NCBI GenBank assembly: GCA_947473045.1
Contig: CANJCO010000009.1
Location: forward strand, 53,361 to 117,360
Direction of reading: 5' to 3'
Source: Myxococcales bacterium
Lineage (GTDB): Bacteria > Myxococcota_A > Polyangia > Polyangiales > Polyangiaceae
DNA: 64,000 nucleotides
The notes under the pieces are model-generated. The model ran no database searches and was not told where the DNA came from. It saw only the letters and a program-made list of their open reading frames with translations. Position numbers and translations under genes: made by a program. Below are positions 1 to 9,846 of the stretch, piece by piece; positions within the stretch are counted from its first letter, which is position 1; each line of letters opens with the position of its first letter.

Positions 1-458
1 GCTTCGTGGTCGACGTCTCGCCCCTGCGCGATCGCCGGGACGAAATCGCAGACCTCGCGCGAGGCCTCGTCGCCGATCTCTCCGAGACCGCGCGGTGCGA
101 GGCGCCCGCGATCTCCGGGCCGGCGCTCGCGCTGCTCGGCGCCTACGCCTGGCCTGGCAATGTGCGCGAGCTCCGCAATGTCATGCAGCGCGCCCTGCTG
201 CTCGCGGCCGGCGACGCGATCGGAGTGGAGCACCTGCCGGTCGAAAAGCTGCTCGCGCGCGTGGCCGCGCCGCCCGCTCCCCACACCGGCGCGATCGAAG
301 CGAGCGGAGAGCGCGCGCGCATCATCGAGGCCCTCTCGCGCGTGGGTGGCAACCAAACGCACGCCGCGCGGGCCCTCGGTGTCTCGCGCGGAACGCTGCT
401 TTCGCGCATGGACACCTTCGGTCTGGTGAGGCCTCGAAAGCGACCGAACGGGAGCTGA
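1..458 (+). CDS. Sigma-54-dependent transcriptional activator, C-terminal part (partial)
   Basis: The gene enters from the left edge, so its start is missing. The visible part begins inside the AAA+ sigma-54 interaction domain (FVVDVSPLRDRRDEI, matching the conserved region ahead of sensor II). It continues through the family signature YAWPGNVRELRN near 145-180 and ends with a Fis-type helix-turn-helix (GGNQTHAARALGVSRGTLL) that binds enhancer-like DNA sites. Proteins of this class use ATP to open RNA polymerase-sigma-54 promoters. The input domain (FHA, response-regulator receiver or other) lies outside the window, so the signal it senses cannot be stated. The stop at 456-458 is followed 43 bases later by a lipoprotein gene. 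Confidence 0.9.
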   Translation, partial: FVVDVSPLRDRRDEIADLARGLVADLSETARCEAPAISGPALALLGAYAWPGNVRELRNVMQRALLLAAGDAIGVEHLPVEKLLARVAAPPAPHTGAIEASGERARIIEALSRVGGNQTHAARALGVSRGTLLSRMDTFGLVRPRKRPNGS

Positions 459-501
459 GCCGTCGCGGGTGCGGCATGCAGACTGCACCAACCCGCCAGC
501 G

Positions 502-1386
502 ATGAAGCTGCTCCCCGCCCTCGCCCTGTCGCTGCTCACGCAAGGCTGCAACGAAACGGCCGACAACGCAGACGCAAGCCGGCTCGACTCGGGGGAGACC
601 GACGCGTCCTTCGACGACGTGGGCGCACAGGATGCGCGCGCGGATCAGGCCGCGGGCGACGCTGGGGCCGAGGCCTCGAGCGCGTGTCCGGACGCAGGCG
701 GCTTCCTGGGCCCGCCTCGTTGCGAGTGCCGAGATTTTCTGCTGTGCGACGACTTCGAAGGCCCCGCCCTCGACACCAACCTCTGGAAGGTCGACGAGAG
801 TCAGGCGTCGCACGCCATCACATCCGAAAAGTTCGCGCGGGGCTCGCACGCGCTCGCGCTTCACGTCTCGCCGCATGCAGGCGCCCGGGCGCTGGTCTCA
901 GAGCGTGCGACGTTTCCCGCGCCCAACAACGACTTGTGGGTGCGATTTTTCGTGTTCGTAGCTCCCAGGTCGCCCCAGGCGCACGTCGGCCTCGTCTCGG
1001 CAGCCGGTCCGGGATCGGCCGGAACGATCGAGGAGCGAATCGGCACGCAATATGGCCAGATAAGACCCAACTACATGGCGCCCAATGCCGAGTACGGAAT
1101 CTTCAATTCGATGCCGCCGACGCAGCTACCGATCGAAACATGGTCGTGTTTCGAAGTGCACTACGCCGGCGGGCACAACGAGATGCGCACGTTCTTGGGG
1201 GAACAGGAGCTGGTGGAGATTGCAGTTCCGAGCGCCCACATCCCAACGTGGACAGCGCCCCTGTACAACGTGCTCACACTGGGGCCCATTCTTTATGGCG
1301 ACGACTCTGCCACGAGCCCGGGGGGATTCGACTACTGGTTTGACTCGGTGGCCGTCGCGACCACGCGCATCGGCTGCTACCTGTGA
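502..1386 (+). CDS. Secreted lipoprotein with a concanavalin-like beta-sandwich region
   Basis: Predicted 294-residue lipoprotein. The ATG at 502 is preferred over one at 469 because it begins directly with a signal peptide (MKLLPALALSLL) and lipobox ending TQGC. A low-complexity Asp/Ala/Gly linker of about 60 residues follows, typical of myxobacterial surface lipoproteins. The rest begins with CDDFEGPALDTNLW, a pattern seen at the start of LamG/polysaccharide-lyase-like jelly-roll domains, and is rich in Trp, Phe and Tyr. Carbohydrate binding is possible but no catalytic residues were recognised. It stands alone between the sigma-54 activator and the convergent DUF1552 gene. Confidence 0.75.
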   Translation: MKLLPALALSLLTQGCNETADNADASRLDSGETDASFDDVGAQDARADQAAGDAGAEASSACPDAGGFLGPPRCECRDFLLCDDFEGPALDTNLWKVDESQASHAITSEKFARGSHALALHVSPHAGARALVSERATFPAPNNDLWVRFFVFVAPRSPQAHVGLVSAAGPGSAGTIEERIGTQYGQIRPNYMAPNAEYGIFNSMPPTQLPIETWSCFEVHYAGGHNEMRTFLGEQELVEIAVPSAHIPTWTAPLYNVLTLGPILYGDDSATSPGGFDYWFDSVAVATTRIGCYL

Positions 1387-1393
1387 TCGGCTG

Positions 1394-2785
1394 TTACACC
1401 ATGAGCTCGCCCAGCGCGTGCGCCGCGAGGGACGAATGCCCGAACGTAGTGGCATTTACGCCGGCGAACTGCAGCATCGACACGAAGAGATTGGCGAACG
1501 GCTGCTGCTGGTGCTGCCCCGACCCGCCCGGACCAGCCGTAATGTGCTGACCCATCTTGGTAACCGTCCCGCCGCCACCCGCGAGCAGCACGGGCATCGT
1601 GCTGTGCGAATGCAGCTGACCATCACCGACGTCGCTCGACACGAAGACAAGCGTATTGTCGAGTATCGTGCGACCGTCGACGTCAATCATCGAATCGAGC
1701 GTCGATAGCAAATGCGCAATTCGAGCCGACTGCCAGGTGCAGATCGCATCGAGCTTGCCGCCCGGAGTCAGGCCGCAGGACGGATCGACCGAAGTCGAAT
1801 CAGGAATATGCGTCAGCCCGTGATGCTGATCGGAAAAACCGAGAAACTGAAAATTCGAGAAGAACCCGCACGGGAGCATGAACGACGCGCTGCGCGTGAG
1901 ATCACAGGCAAAGGCGTGCGCGAGCAGGTCGCTCATGGTGTCGATGTGGGCCGTCAGGCCGGTCGTCGCGTTTTTTCCGAGCGAGCCGTCGTTGTTCAGA
2001 GCGCCCGGCATCACAGGCGGCGCTACTCCGCAAAGGCTGTTCGATTGGGCCTTGGCCTGAAGGGCGACGAGCCCGGCGAGGTACTGGTCGACCTTCGAGC
2101 GGTCGGCCCCTCCCAACTTCGAGCGGAGCGCCTGTCCGGAGCCGCTGGCGTAGTCGAGCACCGCCTTTTGGTGCGCCCGCTGGCGCGCCAGCTCGTCGGG
2201 CGCGGCGATGATTTGACCAAAGAGCCGTTGAAACAGCCGGGCGGCGTCGATCTCCTTGGCGATCGGCGTCGACCCCACCCACGACAGATTGGCTCCGAGC
2301 GTCGGATTGATGCCTCCGTCCGGATACTCCACACCCAGCACCAGCGAGGAGATCGGCGTCGAGGAGCCGACATGATCGGCATACACCTGATCGACCGAGG
2401 TTCCGTTCAGCGGCGAAGACCCTGTCTGCTGACACGGATACGACGTAAGCAGTCCGCCAACGCCGCCCGAGTGATTGTCGGCGCCCGCCGACACAGCCAC
2501 GCTGTTGTCGAGGTTGCTGATGATGGTGAGCTTCTTCTGCAGCGGAGCGAACGGAAGCAGAACACTCGGGAGGGTATAGGGCGTGCCGTTCGACGGGGTA
2601 TCGACGGGGGTATAGCTCGATGTGTGCTTGAAGCCGTTGGGAATGTAGATGAACACGAGTCGCTTCGGCGCCTTCGCGCTGTCGGCCCGCGCGCCCGGGA
2701 TAGCGCCGGTCAGCGCCTGAATCATGGGCAGCGCAGCGGCGGCGCCGAGGGAGGCCTGGAGCAGATTTCTTCTAGACAGCTTCAT
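1394..2785 (-). CDS. DUF1552 family protein, Tat-exported
   Basis: A 463-residue protein starting at the ATG at 2785; the longer upstream frame is antisense to the neighbouring gene. The N-terminus carries a twin-arginine motif (SRRNLLQ) and a hydrophobic stretch, so Tat export is likely. The body (RLVFIYIPNGFKH near the start, later DVGDGQLHSHSTMPVLLAGGGG) is typical of DUF1552, a family abundant in Planctomycetes and Polyangia that resembles alkaline-phosphatase/sulfatase-like DUF1501 proteins. Its start overlaps the stop of the DUF1592 gene by one base (TGATG), implying translational coupling. The two families nearly always occur together; the biochemical role is not established. Confidence 0.9.
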   Translation of the reverse strand: MKLSRRNLLQASLGAAAALPMIQALTGAIPGARADSAKAPKRLVFIYIPNGFKHTSSYTPVDTPSNGTPYTLPSVLLPFAPLQKKLTIISNLDNSVAVSAGADNHSGGVGGLLTSYPCQQTGSSPLNGTSVDQVYADHVGSSTPISSLVLGVEYPDGGINPTLGANLSWVGSTPIAKEIDAARLFQRLFGQIIAAPDELARQRAHQKAVLDYASGSGQALRSKLGGADRSKVDQYLAGLVALQAKAQSNSLCGVAPPVMPGALNNDGSLGKNATTGLTAHIDTMSDLLAHAFACDLTRSASFMLPCGFFSNFQFLGFSDQHHGLTHIPDSTSVDPSCGLTPGGKLDAICTWQSARIAHLLSTLDSMIDVDGRTILDNTLVFVSSDVGDGQLHSHSTMPVLLAGGGGTVTKMGQHITAGPGGSGQHQQQPFANLFVSMLQFAGVNATTFGHSSLAAHALGELMV

Positions 2786-4965
2786 CACAGTCCTCCTGCG
2801 CGGGTAACGAACGGGACGCTGCTCGTGACAGCGTGAATCATGTCTCTGAGCCTGTAGCGGTTGGGGGCCACCTGAGCCGCGAGCGACGCGATGACGGCCG
2901 CGTCTCCTGAAGTCGCCTGCTGCCCCATCGCGTAGCTGTAGAGCTGACTGCTGACGCACGGGATGAAGGCCGGATTGACTTTCACCGCCGCCGCGAGCGA
3001 CGCAATGTCGTGAATATCGGCTCCGTTGTAGGTGAGTCCGGTGGTGTCTACGGGATACGGTCCGTCGGCCGTTCGATAGACCCCGACGCCGTCGAAATTC
3101 TCCATCGACAGCCCTATCGGGTCGAGGCTCGTATGGCACGAAGCGCACGCCGCGCCCGACTTGATATGCGCTTCCAGACGCTGCCGTACCGAGCCCTCCG
3201 AGGTGTTTTCATTGAACGGCGGCACGTTCGGCGGCGGCGGCGGCGGCATGCTGCACAGCAGGCGACTGAGCACGAATTTTCCGCGCAGCACCGGTGACGT
3301 ACGATTGGCCATCGAGGTCAGCGTCAGAATTCCGCCTTGAGAGAGCAGACCGGCTCGGTGCGTTCCGCTCAGGGAAGTCTGCGCGAAGTCCGCCGATGGT
3401 TGCGGCATGCCGTAGTGGGCGGCGAGGGTCTGGTCGATAAACGTGTAGTTTGCATCTATCATGTCGGGCAAGGCCCGGCCCGGCTGCAGAAAGTCGTTGA
3501 AGAACCGGGTTGTCTCCCGGACCATCGAGGCGAGGACGTTGTGGTTGAACTTGGGAAATATCTTTGGGTCGGGCGAGGCACCGGCGAGCTTGCGAAGCTG
3601 CAGCCACTGACCCGCGAAGTTTTCTGCGAGGGCCGAGGCCTTCGGATCGGCCAGCATGCGCTCAACCTCCGCATCGAGGACGACCTGCGTGTGCAGTGTG
3701 CCCGCGGCGGCCTTTGCGAAGAGCGCGTCGTCGGGCATCGAGCTCCACAGGAAATACGACAGCCTGCTCGCCAGCTCATAGTCGCCAACCGGGTGCGGTG
3801 TATTCGACGCCGGATCAGGGTCGAGCTCGGGCCTGTAAATGAAGTTCGGTGAGGTCAGCGACGCGGCTAGCGCGAGGCCGATCCCGGAGTCCCACTTTTG
3901 CTGAAGCGAGCCAGTCTCGGTCGGGCTCGACACGCTCGCCGTGACGATCTGCGCGAGTGAGGCGACCTCGGCGGGTGTAACCGGCCTGCGCCACGCGCGG
4001 GGCAGCCACGACGACAGCACGTGAGTCGTGCACGCTTCGCTCGCCGGGGCGGCCGCGCCGCAGCCCAGCAACTTCGCGGCGACTGCAGGCGACGCCTGGC
4101 CCCCGGCCGCCGACAGGGCGATCTCGCCCACGTAAAGCGTGCGGGAAAACGCCGACGACGTATTGCTGACGTTCGGCAGAAACTCGCTGAACGCCTGCAC
4201 GGAGTGCAGACCCGCGGCGAGGTCGACGGTGAGGGTGAACGCCTGCGGGTTCGATGGCCCCGCGCTCGTCACGTCAAAGGCCTTTTCGGTCGTGTCCACG
4301 AGCAGGTGCAGGCGCACCGGGCACGGGCTCGCCCCGCACGAAATCGGGGTCGAGAACGCTTTGACCGAGAGCGAGTAGCTTCCGGGCAGGTTTACCGCGA
4401 CGCCGTCTTTTGACAGCAGGGTCCCCGGAGCGCGCTGGGAGGGGAGCATCCCCCAGTATCCCGTCGGGCCTGCGCCGCTGTACCATCCCCCGCCTGTGGT
4501 TCCGCAAATCTGGGAGGTCGTTAGGCCGCTGCACGCCTGTCCATAGCCGGGCTCGGGAACGATCGCGTAGGACTGCGAAAGCGGGTGCAGGCTGGCCACC
4601 AGCCCCGATGCGAGCTGCATCGCGATATCGGCGTAGCGCTCAACAAGCAGCGGCGAGGTGACGAGTGAGACTCCGTCATTGTCATATCCCAGCTCGTTCT
4701 GCTGGTCGTCGGGCAGCTGGTCGGCCACGGATGCCTGCACGCCGAGCAGATCGCGCAGGGTGTTGCTGTACTCCTGACGATTGAGTCGGTGCACCACGCG
4801 CTGCTCCCACGAGCTGGGGGCGATCGGGCCCGGGTCGCCAGGCGGAGTGTTGGTCTGTGGGGGCGCGTCGCCCGAGGTGCTGAAGCAGGCGGCAGCGGCC
4901 GCGCACGCGACAGCGAGCCACGGCAGGGCCACGTACAGCGGCGGCTGAGTTGGAAGATGCGTCAT
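2785..4965 (-). CDS. DUF1592/DUF1588/DUF1585 multidomain protein with c-type heme motif
   Basis: A 726-residue secreted protein, probably a lipoprotein (AVACAAAAAC near residue 27). Domains in order: DUF1587 (HRLNRQEYSNTLRDLLGV, about 60-77), DUF1595 (WLPRAWRRPVTPAE), DUF1592 (SPNFIYRPELD to GQWLQLRKL), DUF1588 (ANYTFIDQTLAAHYG to GKFVLSRLLC) and DUF1585 near the end. A CxxCH sequence (ACASCHTSLDPIG) suggests covalent heme c attachment, as in planctomycete cytochrome-like proteins of this architecture. It is the first gene of a two-gene unit with the DUF1552 gene, overlapping it by one base. Function is unknown; an extracytoplasmic redox or degradative role is an inference. Confidence 0.9.
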   Translation of the reverse strand: MTHLPTQPPLYVALPWLAVACAAAAACFSTSGDAPPQTNTPPGDPGPIAPSSWEQRVVHRLNRQEYSNTLRDLLGVQASVADQLPDDQQNELGYDNDGVSLVTSPLLVERYADIAMQLASGLVASLHPLSQSYAIVPEPGYGQACSGLTTSQICGTTGGGWYSGAGPTGYWGMLPSQRAPGTLLSKDGVAVNLPGSYSLSVKAFSTPISCGASPCPVRLHLLVDTTEKAFDVTSAGPSNPQAFTLTVDLAAGLHSVQAFSEFLPNVSNTSSAFSRTLYVGEIALSAAGGQASPAVAAKLLGCGAAAPASEACTTHVLSSWLPRAWRRPVTPAEVASLAQIVTASVSSPTETGSLQQKWDSGIGLALAASLTSPNFIYRPELDPDPASNTPHPVGDYELASRLSYFLWSSMPDDALFAKAAAGTLHTQVVLDAEVERMLADPKASALAENFAGQWLQLRKLAGASPDPKIFPKFNHNVLASMVRETTRFFNDFLQPGRALPDMIDANYTFIDQTLAAHYGMPQPSADFAQTSLSGTHRAGLLSQGGILTLTSMANRTSPVLRGKFVLSRLLCSMPPPPPPNVPPFNENTSEGSVRQRLEAHIKSGAACASCHTSLDPIGLSMENFDGVGVYRTADGPYPVDTTGLTYNGADIHDIASLAAAVKVNPAFIPCVSSQLYSYAMGQQATSGDAAVIASLAAQVAPNRYRLRDMIHAVTSSVPFVTRAGGL

Positions 4966-5142
4966 AGCCAGCGCCTCTGCGATGACCGTGCCGCCTCAAA
5001 ATACGGCCGATTTAAGGTCTTTTTTGGTTTCGGCAGGGCGATCGATGAACAGTTCGCCTTGCGCGTCACACAGTTTGTACAGGCGCCGCGAGAGGCGCGC
5101 CCGCCACGACGCCGCGCGCGTCATGGGCTATTGTTTGCCCCC

Positions 5143-6525
5143 ATGCCGAAGCTGATCGTCGACAATCCATTTACCCTCGAAGAAGCCTGCGCCGTTGACC
5201 TCGCGGACGACGCGGAGGTGTCAAGCGTGCTCGATCACGGAAGGGCGGCCGCGCGCAGCTTCGCCCGCACCACAGTGGGCGAGCGCATGGCGCTCGTCGT
5301 CCGGGCGACGGCTGCCATGGAAGCCCGGAGCGAGGAGATCGCGCAGGACATCTCTCGCATGATGGGCAAGCCGGTCGCGCAGGCCCGCGGCGAAGTGGCC
5401 GGTATGGCCGAGCGCGCGCGGCACATGGTGTCGATCGCCGAGGCCTCGCTCGCCGACATCGTGCTGCCGAAAGAGGGTTTCGATCGGCGCATCGTCAAGG
5501 AGCCCCTCGGACTGGTGCTCGACTTGCCAGCCTGGAATTACCCGCTCCTAACCGCGATCAACGTGGTTGCGCCGGCTGTGCTCGCGGGCAACGCGGTGGT
5601 GGTCAAGCACTCGCCGCGTTCGCCCCTTTGCGGCATGCACTTCGCGAGAGCGTTCGCCGAGGCGGGCGCTCCCGAGCACCTCGTGCAGTCTCTCAACTGC
5701 GACCACGCGACCAGTGAGCGCATCGTCGGTGATGCCCGCGTAGACCATGTCGTCTACACTGGTTCAGTCTACGGCGGTCATCGCATTCGCCAAGCGGCGA
5801 GCGGCCGCTTCGTCAACGTGGGCCTCGAGCTCGGCGGCAGCGATCCCGCTTACGTCGCGGCCGACTGCGACTTCGATCGCACAGTCGCGAACATCGTCGA
5901 CGGATGCATCTACAACGCCGGGCAGAGCTGCTGCGCGGTCGAGCGCGTGTACGTGCACGAGTCGCTCTACGCGCGGTTCATCGAGGCGTGCCTTCCGCTC
6001 GTGGCCGCGTATGTGCAGGGCGATCCGATGCACGAGGCCACAACGCTCGGTCCGATCGCGCAGCCGAATCACGCGAAAGAGCTCGAGGACATGGTGCGCG
6101 ACGCAGAGCGACACGGCGCGCGCCTGCTCCATGGCGGCCGAGCATCCCAGGTGGGAGGTCGCGGCCGGTTCTTTGAGCCAACGCTGGTAGTCGACGTCGA
6201 GCAGCGCATGCGTCTGTTTCGCGAAGAGTCGTTTGGCCCCATCGTCGCGATTGCGTCCGTGAAGAGCGACGAAGAGGCCCTCGCGAAAATGAACGACTCC
6301 ACGCTCGGACTCACCGCCAGCGTATGGACGAGCGACGCCGACCGCGCGCGCCGCATGGCCCGCGCGCTCGAGGCCGGGACGGTCTACATGAACCGCTGCG
6401 ACTCGGTCGACCCCGCGCTGCCGTGGAGCGGCGTAAAAGATTCAGGCGCCGGCTGGAGCTTGAGCTCCCTCGGTTTCGATCAGCTCACGCGCCCGAAGTC
6501 GCTGCACCTGCGCACCAGCTGGTGA
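5143..6525 (+). CDS. NAD(P)-dependent aldehyde dehydrogenase (succinate-semialdehyde type)
   Basis: A 460-residue aldehyde dehydrogenase oxidising an aldehyde to the acid. The start at 5143 (MPKLIVDNPF) removes a spurious 118-residue extension. Family residues are in place: Asn132 in PAWNYPLL, the general base Glu229 in LELGGSDP, and the catalytic cysteine Cys263 in NAGQSCC. The length of about 460 and the short N-terminus resemble YneI/GabD-like succinate-semialdehyde dehydrogenases, but substrate cannot be read from the sequence. No gab or other pathway genes are adjacent. It diverges from the DUF1592 gene across 177 bases and converges on the GreA-like gene. Confidence 0.9.
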   Translation: MPKLIVDNPFTLEEACAVDLADDAEVSSVLDHGRAAARSFARTTVGERMALVVRATAAMEARSEEIAQDISRMMGKPVAQARGEVAGMAERARHMVSIAEASLADIVLPKEGFDRRIVKEPLGLVLDLPAWNYPLLTAINVVAPAVLAGNAVVVKHSPRSPLCGMHFARAFAEAGAPEHLVQSLNCDHATSERIVGDARVDHVVYTGSVYGGHRIRQAASGRFVNVGLELGGSDPAYVAADCDFDRTVANIVDGCIYNAGQSCCAVERVYVHESLYARFIEACLPLVAAYVQGDPMHEATTLGPIAQPNHAKELEDMVRDAERHGARLLHGGRASQVGGRGRFFEPTLVVDVEQRMRLFREESFGPIVAIASVKSDEEALAKMNDSTLGLTASVWTSDADRARRMARALEAGTVYMNRCDSVDPALPWSGVKDSGAGWSLSSLGFDQLTRPKSLHLRTSW

Positions 6526-6537
6526 GCGCAGCGCCCG

Positions 6538-7008
6538 CTACGTGACGCGCGTGATCGAAAACGCGCGCGTTTTTCCGGCCAGCACGACCTCGCATTCGTC
6601 GCCTTCGCGCAGGCCCAGCAGCGCCTTTCCGAGCGGCGACTTTGTGGTGACCACCGCAACCGCGGGCTCGCCTACGCGCTTGCCGCCGCCGTGGGGACTC
6701 AAGAAAAACCGCTGCGGCACGCCGCCTTCATCGACGTCGACGAGGGCGCCCAGCGCGGCGGGATCTCCGGGAGCGAACGTGCGGAGCCGCATCGCTTCGA
6801 CCTCAGCGACCCCCACCTTCAGCTCTTCGATGCGGAGCGACTGGCCGCGCGCGAGGTACGAGGCCTCGAGCGCGCGCGTGTCTTTGTCGTTTTCGGGCTT
6901 CGCTTCCTCGTGCGTTGCGGCTTCGCGCGCAGAGGCCTGGGCGCGGTCGAGAATTTCGAGGTCGGCGCGCAGCAGCGCCACCAGCGCGTCGCGCAGGGCA
7001 TTTTTCAT
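6538..7008 (-). CDS. GreA/GreB-family transcription elongation factor-like protein
   Basis: A 156-residue protein. The N-terminal half (LRADLEILDRAQASAREAA, then ALEASYLARGQSLRIEEL) looks like the helical hairpin of Gre factors, and the C-terminal half (TKSPLGKALLGLREGDECEV) matches the Gre C-terminal FKBP-like domain. Gre factors enter the RNA polymerase secondary channel and stimulate cleavage of backtracked RNA. The conserved acidic tip is not obvious, so it may be a variant binding polymerase without cleavage activity. It is convergent with the aldehyde dehydrogenase and lies downstream of pckG on the same strand. Confidence 0.75.
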   Translation of the reverse strand: MKNALRDALVALLRADLEILDRAQASAREAATHEEAKPENDKDTRALEASYLARGQSLRIEELKVGVAEVEAMRLRTFAPGDPAALGALVDVDEGGVPQRFFLSPHGGGKRVGEPAVAVVTTKSPLGKALLGLREGDECEVVLAGKTRAFSITRVT

Positions 7009-7084
7009 GGGCGCGCCATCATCGTCCGCCGCGCGTCATGCTCCCAATCGTCCGGAGCCGACCCCCGGCGCGAATACGGAGCCT

Positions 7085-8893
7085 TCAGCCCACAGACCAC
7101 TTGCCGTGCATGCTCTCGATGCGCGCCAGCAGCAGCTCGCGCTGAAGCTTGAGCGCGCGCGGCATGGTCGGCCCCGTGGCCTCGAAGAATTCGCCTTGTG
7201 ACTCAAGCTCGAGGCGCCACTCATCGAGGTCGATCGACGTCGCGGCGTCGACCTGCTCCGAGGAGATGTCGAGCCCTGACAGATCGAGATCTCCCGCCTT
7301 GGGAACCCAACCGAACGGAGTCTCCTGACCACCCACACGCAGGCGCGCGCGGTCGACCACCCACTTGAGCACGCGCATGTTTTCGCCGAAGCCTGGCCAC
7401 AGGAACTTGCCGTCTTTCTGCCTGAACCAGTTTACGAGAAACACCTTGGGAGGATAGGCAATCTCCGACTGCATTTCGAGCCAGTGGGCGAAGTACTCTC
7501 CCATGTCGTATCCGCAGAACGGCAGCATCGCCATCGGATCGCGGCGCACGACGCCAACCTTGCCGGTTGCCGCCGCAGTGGTCTCGCTGCCGAGGGTCGC
7601 GCCCATAAACACGCCGTTGGTCCAGTTGAACGCCTGCATCACGAGAGGAATCGTGGTCGCGCGGCGCCCGCCGAAGATGATCGCGCTGATCGGCACGCCC
7701 TCGGGGTCATCGGCGAACTTGCTCTTGACGGGGTTGTTCGACGCGGGCGCGGTAAAGCGCGCGTTGGGATGCGCGGCCTTCTCGGTCGAGCCCTTCTTCC
7801 AGGGGCGTCCTTGCCAGTCGGTGAGCTCGTCCGGGACTTCGCCGTCCTTGCCCTCCCACCACACATCTCCGTCGGCGGTCAGCGCCACGTTGGTGAAGAT
7901 CGTGTCCTTCAGGACCGTCTTCATCGCGTTGGGGTTGCTCTTGTAGCTCGTGCCCGGGGCGACGCCGAAGTAGCCGGCCTCGGGGTTGATGGCATAGAGG
8001 CGTCCGTCGTCTCCGACGCGCATCCACGCGATGTCGTCACCCACCGTCCAGATTTTCCAGCCCTTGAAGCGCTTGGGCGGAATCATCATGGCGAAGTTGG
8101 TCTTCCCGCACGCGCTGGGGAACGCTGCGGCGACGTAGGTCATCTCTCCCTCGGGGCTCTCGACGCCGAGGATGAGCATGTGCTCGGCGAGCCAGCCCTC
8201 TTTCTTTCCGAGGTAGCTGCCCACGCGCAGCGCGAGGCACTTTTTGCCGAGCAGCACGTTGCCGCCGTAGCCCGAGCCAACGCTCCAGATGGTGTTGTCC
8301 TGCGGGAAGTGGCAGATGAAGCGGCGGTCGGGGTTGCAGTCGAGCACCGAGTGCAGGCCGCGGTTGAAGTCGTTCGACTCGCCCAGCATGTCGAGCGCCT
8401 GCCGGCCCATGCGCGTCATGATGCGCATGTTGAGCACGACGTAGACGCTGTCCGTCACCTCTACGCCGACCTTCGACAGGCTCGAGCCGATGGGCCCCAT
8501 CACGTACGGCACGACGTACATCGTGCGGCCCGTGTGGGCGCCGTCGAAGAGCTTCGCGAGTTTGGCGTAGGCTTCGTCAGGCGCCATCCAGTTGTTCGTC
8601 GATCCGGCCTCTGCCTTGGTCGGCGTGCAGATGAACGTGAGGTTCTCGACGCGCGCCACGTCGTTCGGATTCGAACGGTGCAGGTAGCAGCCCGGGAGCT
8701 TCTGCTGATCGAGCGGGATGAGCACGCCGGCCGCGACCGCGATCTCGGTCAGGCGCTGCTTCTCAGCCTCGGAGCCGTCGCAGAGCACCACGTGGTCGGG
8801 CTTGGTGAGGGCGACCATCTCGGCGACCCAGGAGGCGACCTGAGCGTTTTTGATGGTGACCGGAGAGCCAAACGAATCGACGATTTGAGCCAT
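7085..8893 (-). CDS. pckG: Phosphoenolpyruvate carboxykinase (GTP)
   Basis: A 602-residue cytosolic enzyme converting oxaloacetate and GTP to phosphoenolpyruvate, CO2 and GDP, the committing step of gluconeogenesis. The GTP-type signature is clear: the P-loop-like [13 protein letters not shown], the metal/substrate region DDIAWM, and the early [11 protein letters not shown] segment. Length matches the GTP class (about 600) rather than the ATP class (about 530). The ATG at 8893 is preceded by a purine-rich AAAGAGGT ribosome binding site about ten bases upstream. It is probably monocistronic, with the GreA-like gene 76 bases downstream. Confidence 0.97.
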   Translation of the reverse strand: MAQIVDSFGSPVTIKNAQVASWVAEMVALTKPDHVVLCDGSEAEKQRLTEIAVAAGVLIPLDQQKLPGCYLHRSNPNDVARVENLTFICTPTKAEAGSTNNWMAPDEAYAKLAKLFDGAHTGRTMYVVPYVMGPIGSSLSKVGVEVTDSVYVVLNMRIMTRMGRQALDMLGESNDFNRGLHSVLDCNPDRRFICHFPQDNTIWSVGSGYGGNVLLGKKCLALRVGSYLGKKEGWLAEHMLILGVESPEGEMTYVAAAFPSACGKTNFAMMIPPKRFKGWKIWTVGDDIAWMRVGDDGRLYAINPEAGYFGVAPGTSYKSNPNAMKTVLKDTIFTNVALTADGDVWWEGKDGEVPDELTDWQGRPWKKGSTEKAAHPNARFTAPASNNPVKSKFADDPEGVPISAIIFGGRRATTIPLVMQAFNWTNGVFMGATLGSETTAAATGKVGVVRRDPMAMLPFCGYDMGEYFAHWLEMQSEIAYPPKVFLVNWFRQKDGKFLWPGFGENMRVLKWVVDRARLRVGGQETPFGWVPKAGDLDLSGLDISSEQVDAATSIDLDEWRLELESQGEFFEATGPTMPRALKLQRELLLARIESMHGKWSVG

Positions 8894-9080
8894 GGCGGGG
8901 ACCTCTTTGAGGGCCGCTCACTAGCGCAAAGCGGGTCCGTTTGCACCGTCTGCGGAGCGGCTTCGCCCGCATTTTTTCCGCCTGTTCGCACGCACTGCGT
9001 CATACGCCTTGCCCGTGGCGCGATCGCGGGGAGGGTTCCGTGGATGCAACTTCGCGCGGCTTCGGCCATCATTGACGCAC

Positions 9081-9794
9081 ATGTTCGCGCTTCGCCCAGC
9101 CCTCGCCACGCTCGCGCTCGTCGCGTGCTCGTCCAACAACGTGACGCCGATTGGCCCCGTCGCTGCCGCGCCGCCGAGAGATGACGGCAAGTCCGCCCAG
9201 GGCGGGGCGGGAGGCGTCGAGCACGCCGCCGCGCTCGAGCAGCTCAAGGCCGCCCCGCTGACCCCCGCGTCCGACCGGCAAGGCGCAATCCGCGTCGCGC
9301 TGCCCGACGCCGAGCACTGGATGCGCGTGAAATTCTGGGGCATCCCCACCCTCGTGGGATTCCGCTACGGCCAGGGACACCACGCGGTGATTGGCGGCTA
9401 CGTCACCCACGTGCCCGACAACGCGGCTCCGGGCGCCTGCGCAAAGAGCTTCGAAGAATGGGCGGTGCCGCTGATCGACGCCTACGACATCGACATCCAG
9501 CGAGACTCGCCCCGAACGGTCTCCTGGAAGCGCAAAGTCACCGACGAAAGCGCGACGATCGCCGGCATCGAGTCGCTCGTGGCCAAGGGCGCGACCTTGA
9601 TGGAGCGCGAAGAATACGCGGCGGCCTACGCCACGTATCCAGCGTGGAAGGGCGCATGTCTCATCCTCGGCGTCGCGGTCCCCGTGCGCGATGGCGACAT
9701 GGCGCGCGCGATGGCGGTGCGCGATCGCTTCGCGACCGAGGTGCTGCCCGCGGTGCAAATTCTGTCGGATAGTGAGCCACTTCAGCGATTTTAG
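9081..9794 (+). CDS. Hypothetical lipoprotein
   Basis: A 237-residue protein not assigned to a family. The start at 9081 gives MFALRPALATLALVACSS, a short signal peptide with lipobox ending in Cys16; an earlier in-frame start would only add a charged stretch before it. A Gln/Gly/Ala-rich linker precedes a globular domain containing WMRVKFWGIPTLVGFRYG and later EEYAAAYATYPAWKGACLILG. Two cysteines (ACAKSFEEW and GACLIL) could form a disulfide. It runs towards the 113-residue lipoprotein gene 52 bases downstream. Confidence 0.7.
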   Translation: MFALRPALATLALVACSSNNVTPIGPVAAAPPRDDGKSAQGGAGGVEHAAALEQLKAAPLTPASDRQGAIRVALPDAEHWMRVKFWGIPTLVGFRYGQGHHAVIGGYVTHVPDNAAPGACAKSFEEWAVPLIDAYDIDIQRDSPRTVSWKRKVTDESATIAGIESLVAKGATLMEREEYAAAYATYPAWKGACLILGVAVPVRDGDMARAMAVRDRFATEVLPAVQILSDSEPLQRF

Positions 9795-9833
9795 CAGGGT
9801 GGCGCTCGCCTCGCGCTGCAACCTGTGATTAGC

Positions 9834-9846
9834 TTGTAGACTACAC
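9834..9846. repeat. Dispersed 13-bp palindrome, copy immediately 5' of the lipoprotein start
   Basis: TTGTAGACTACAC matches the RTGYA-N3-TRCAY-like palindrome found 15 times in the window (see findings). This copy abuts the ATG at 9847, so here it could act as an operator or overlap a promoter. The inner 11 bases form the perfect inverted repeat TGTAG-A-CTACA. Confidence 0.6.

Noticed and set aside
1712..2836. Long rightward frame of 374 codons
   Set aside because: It is antisense to the DUF1552 gene, Arg/Glu-biased and lacks any family similarity, typical of high-GC shadow frames.
7484..9184. Long rightward frame of 566 codons opposite pckG
   Set aside because: The complement encodes PEP carboxykinase with all motifs; the frame has no recognisable domains.
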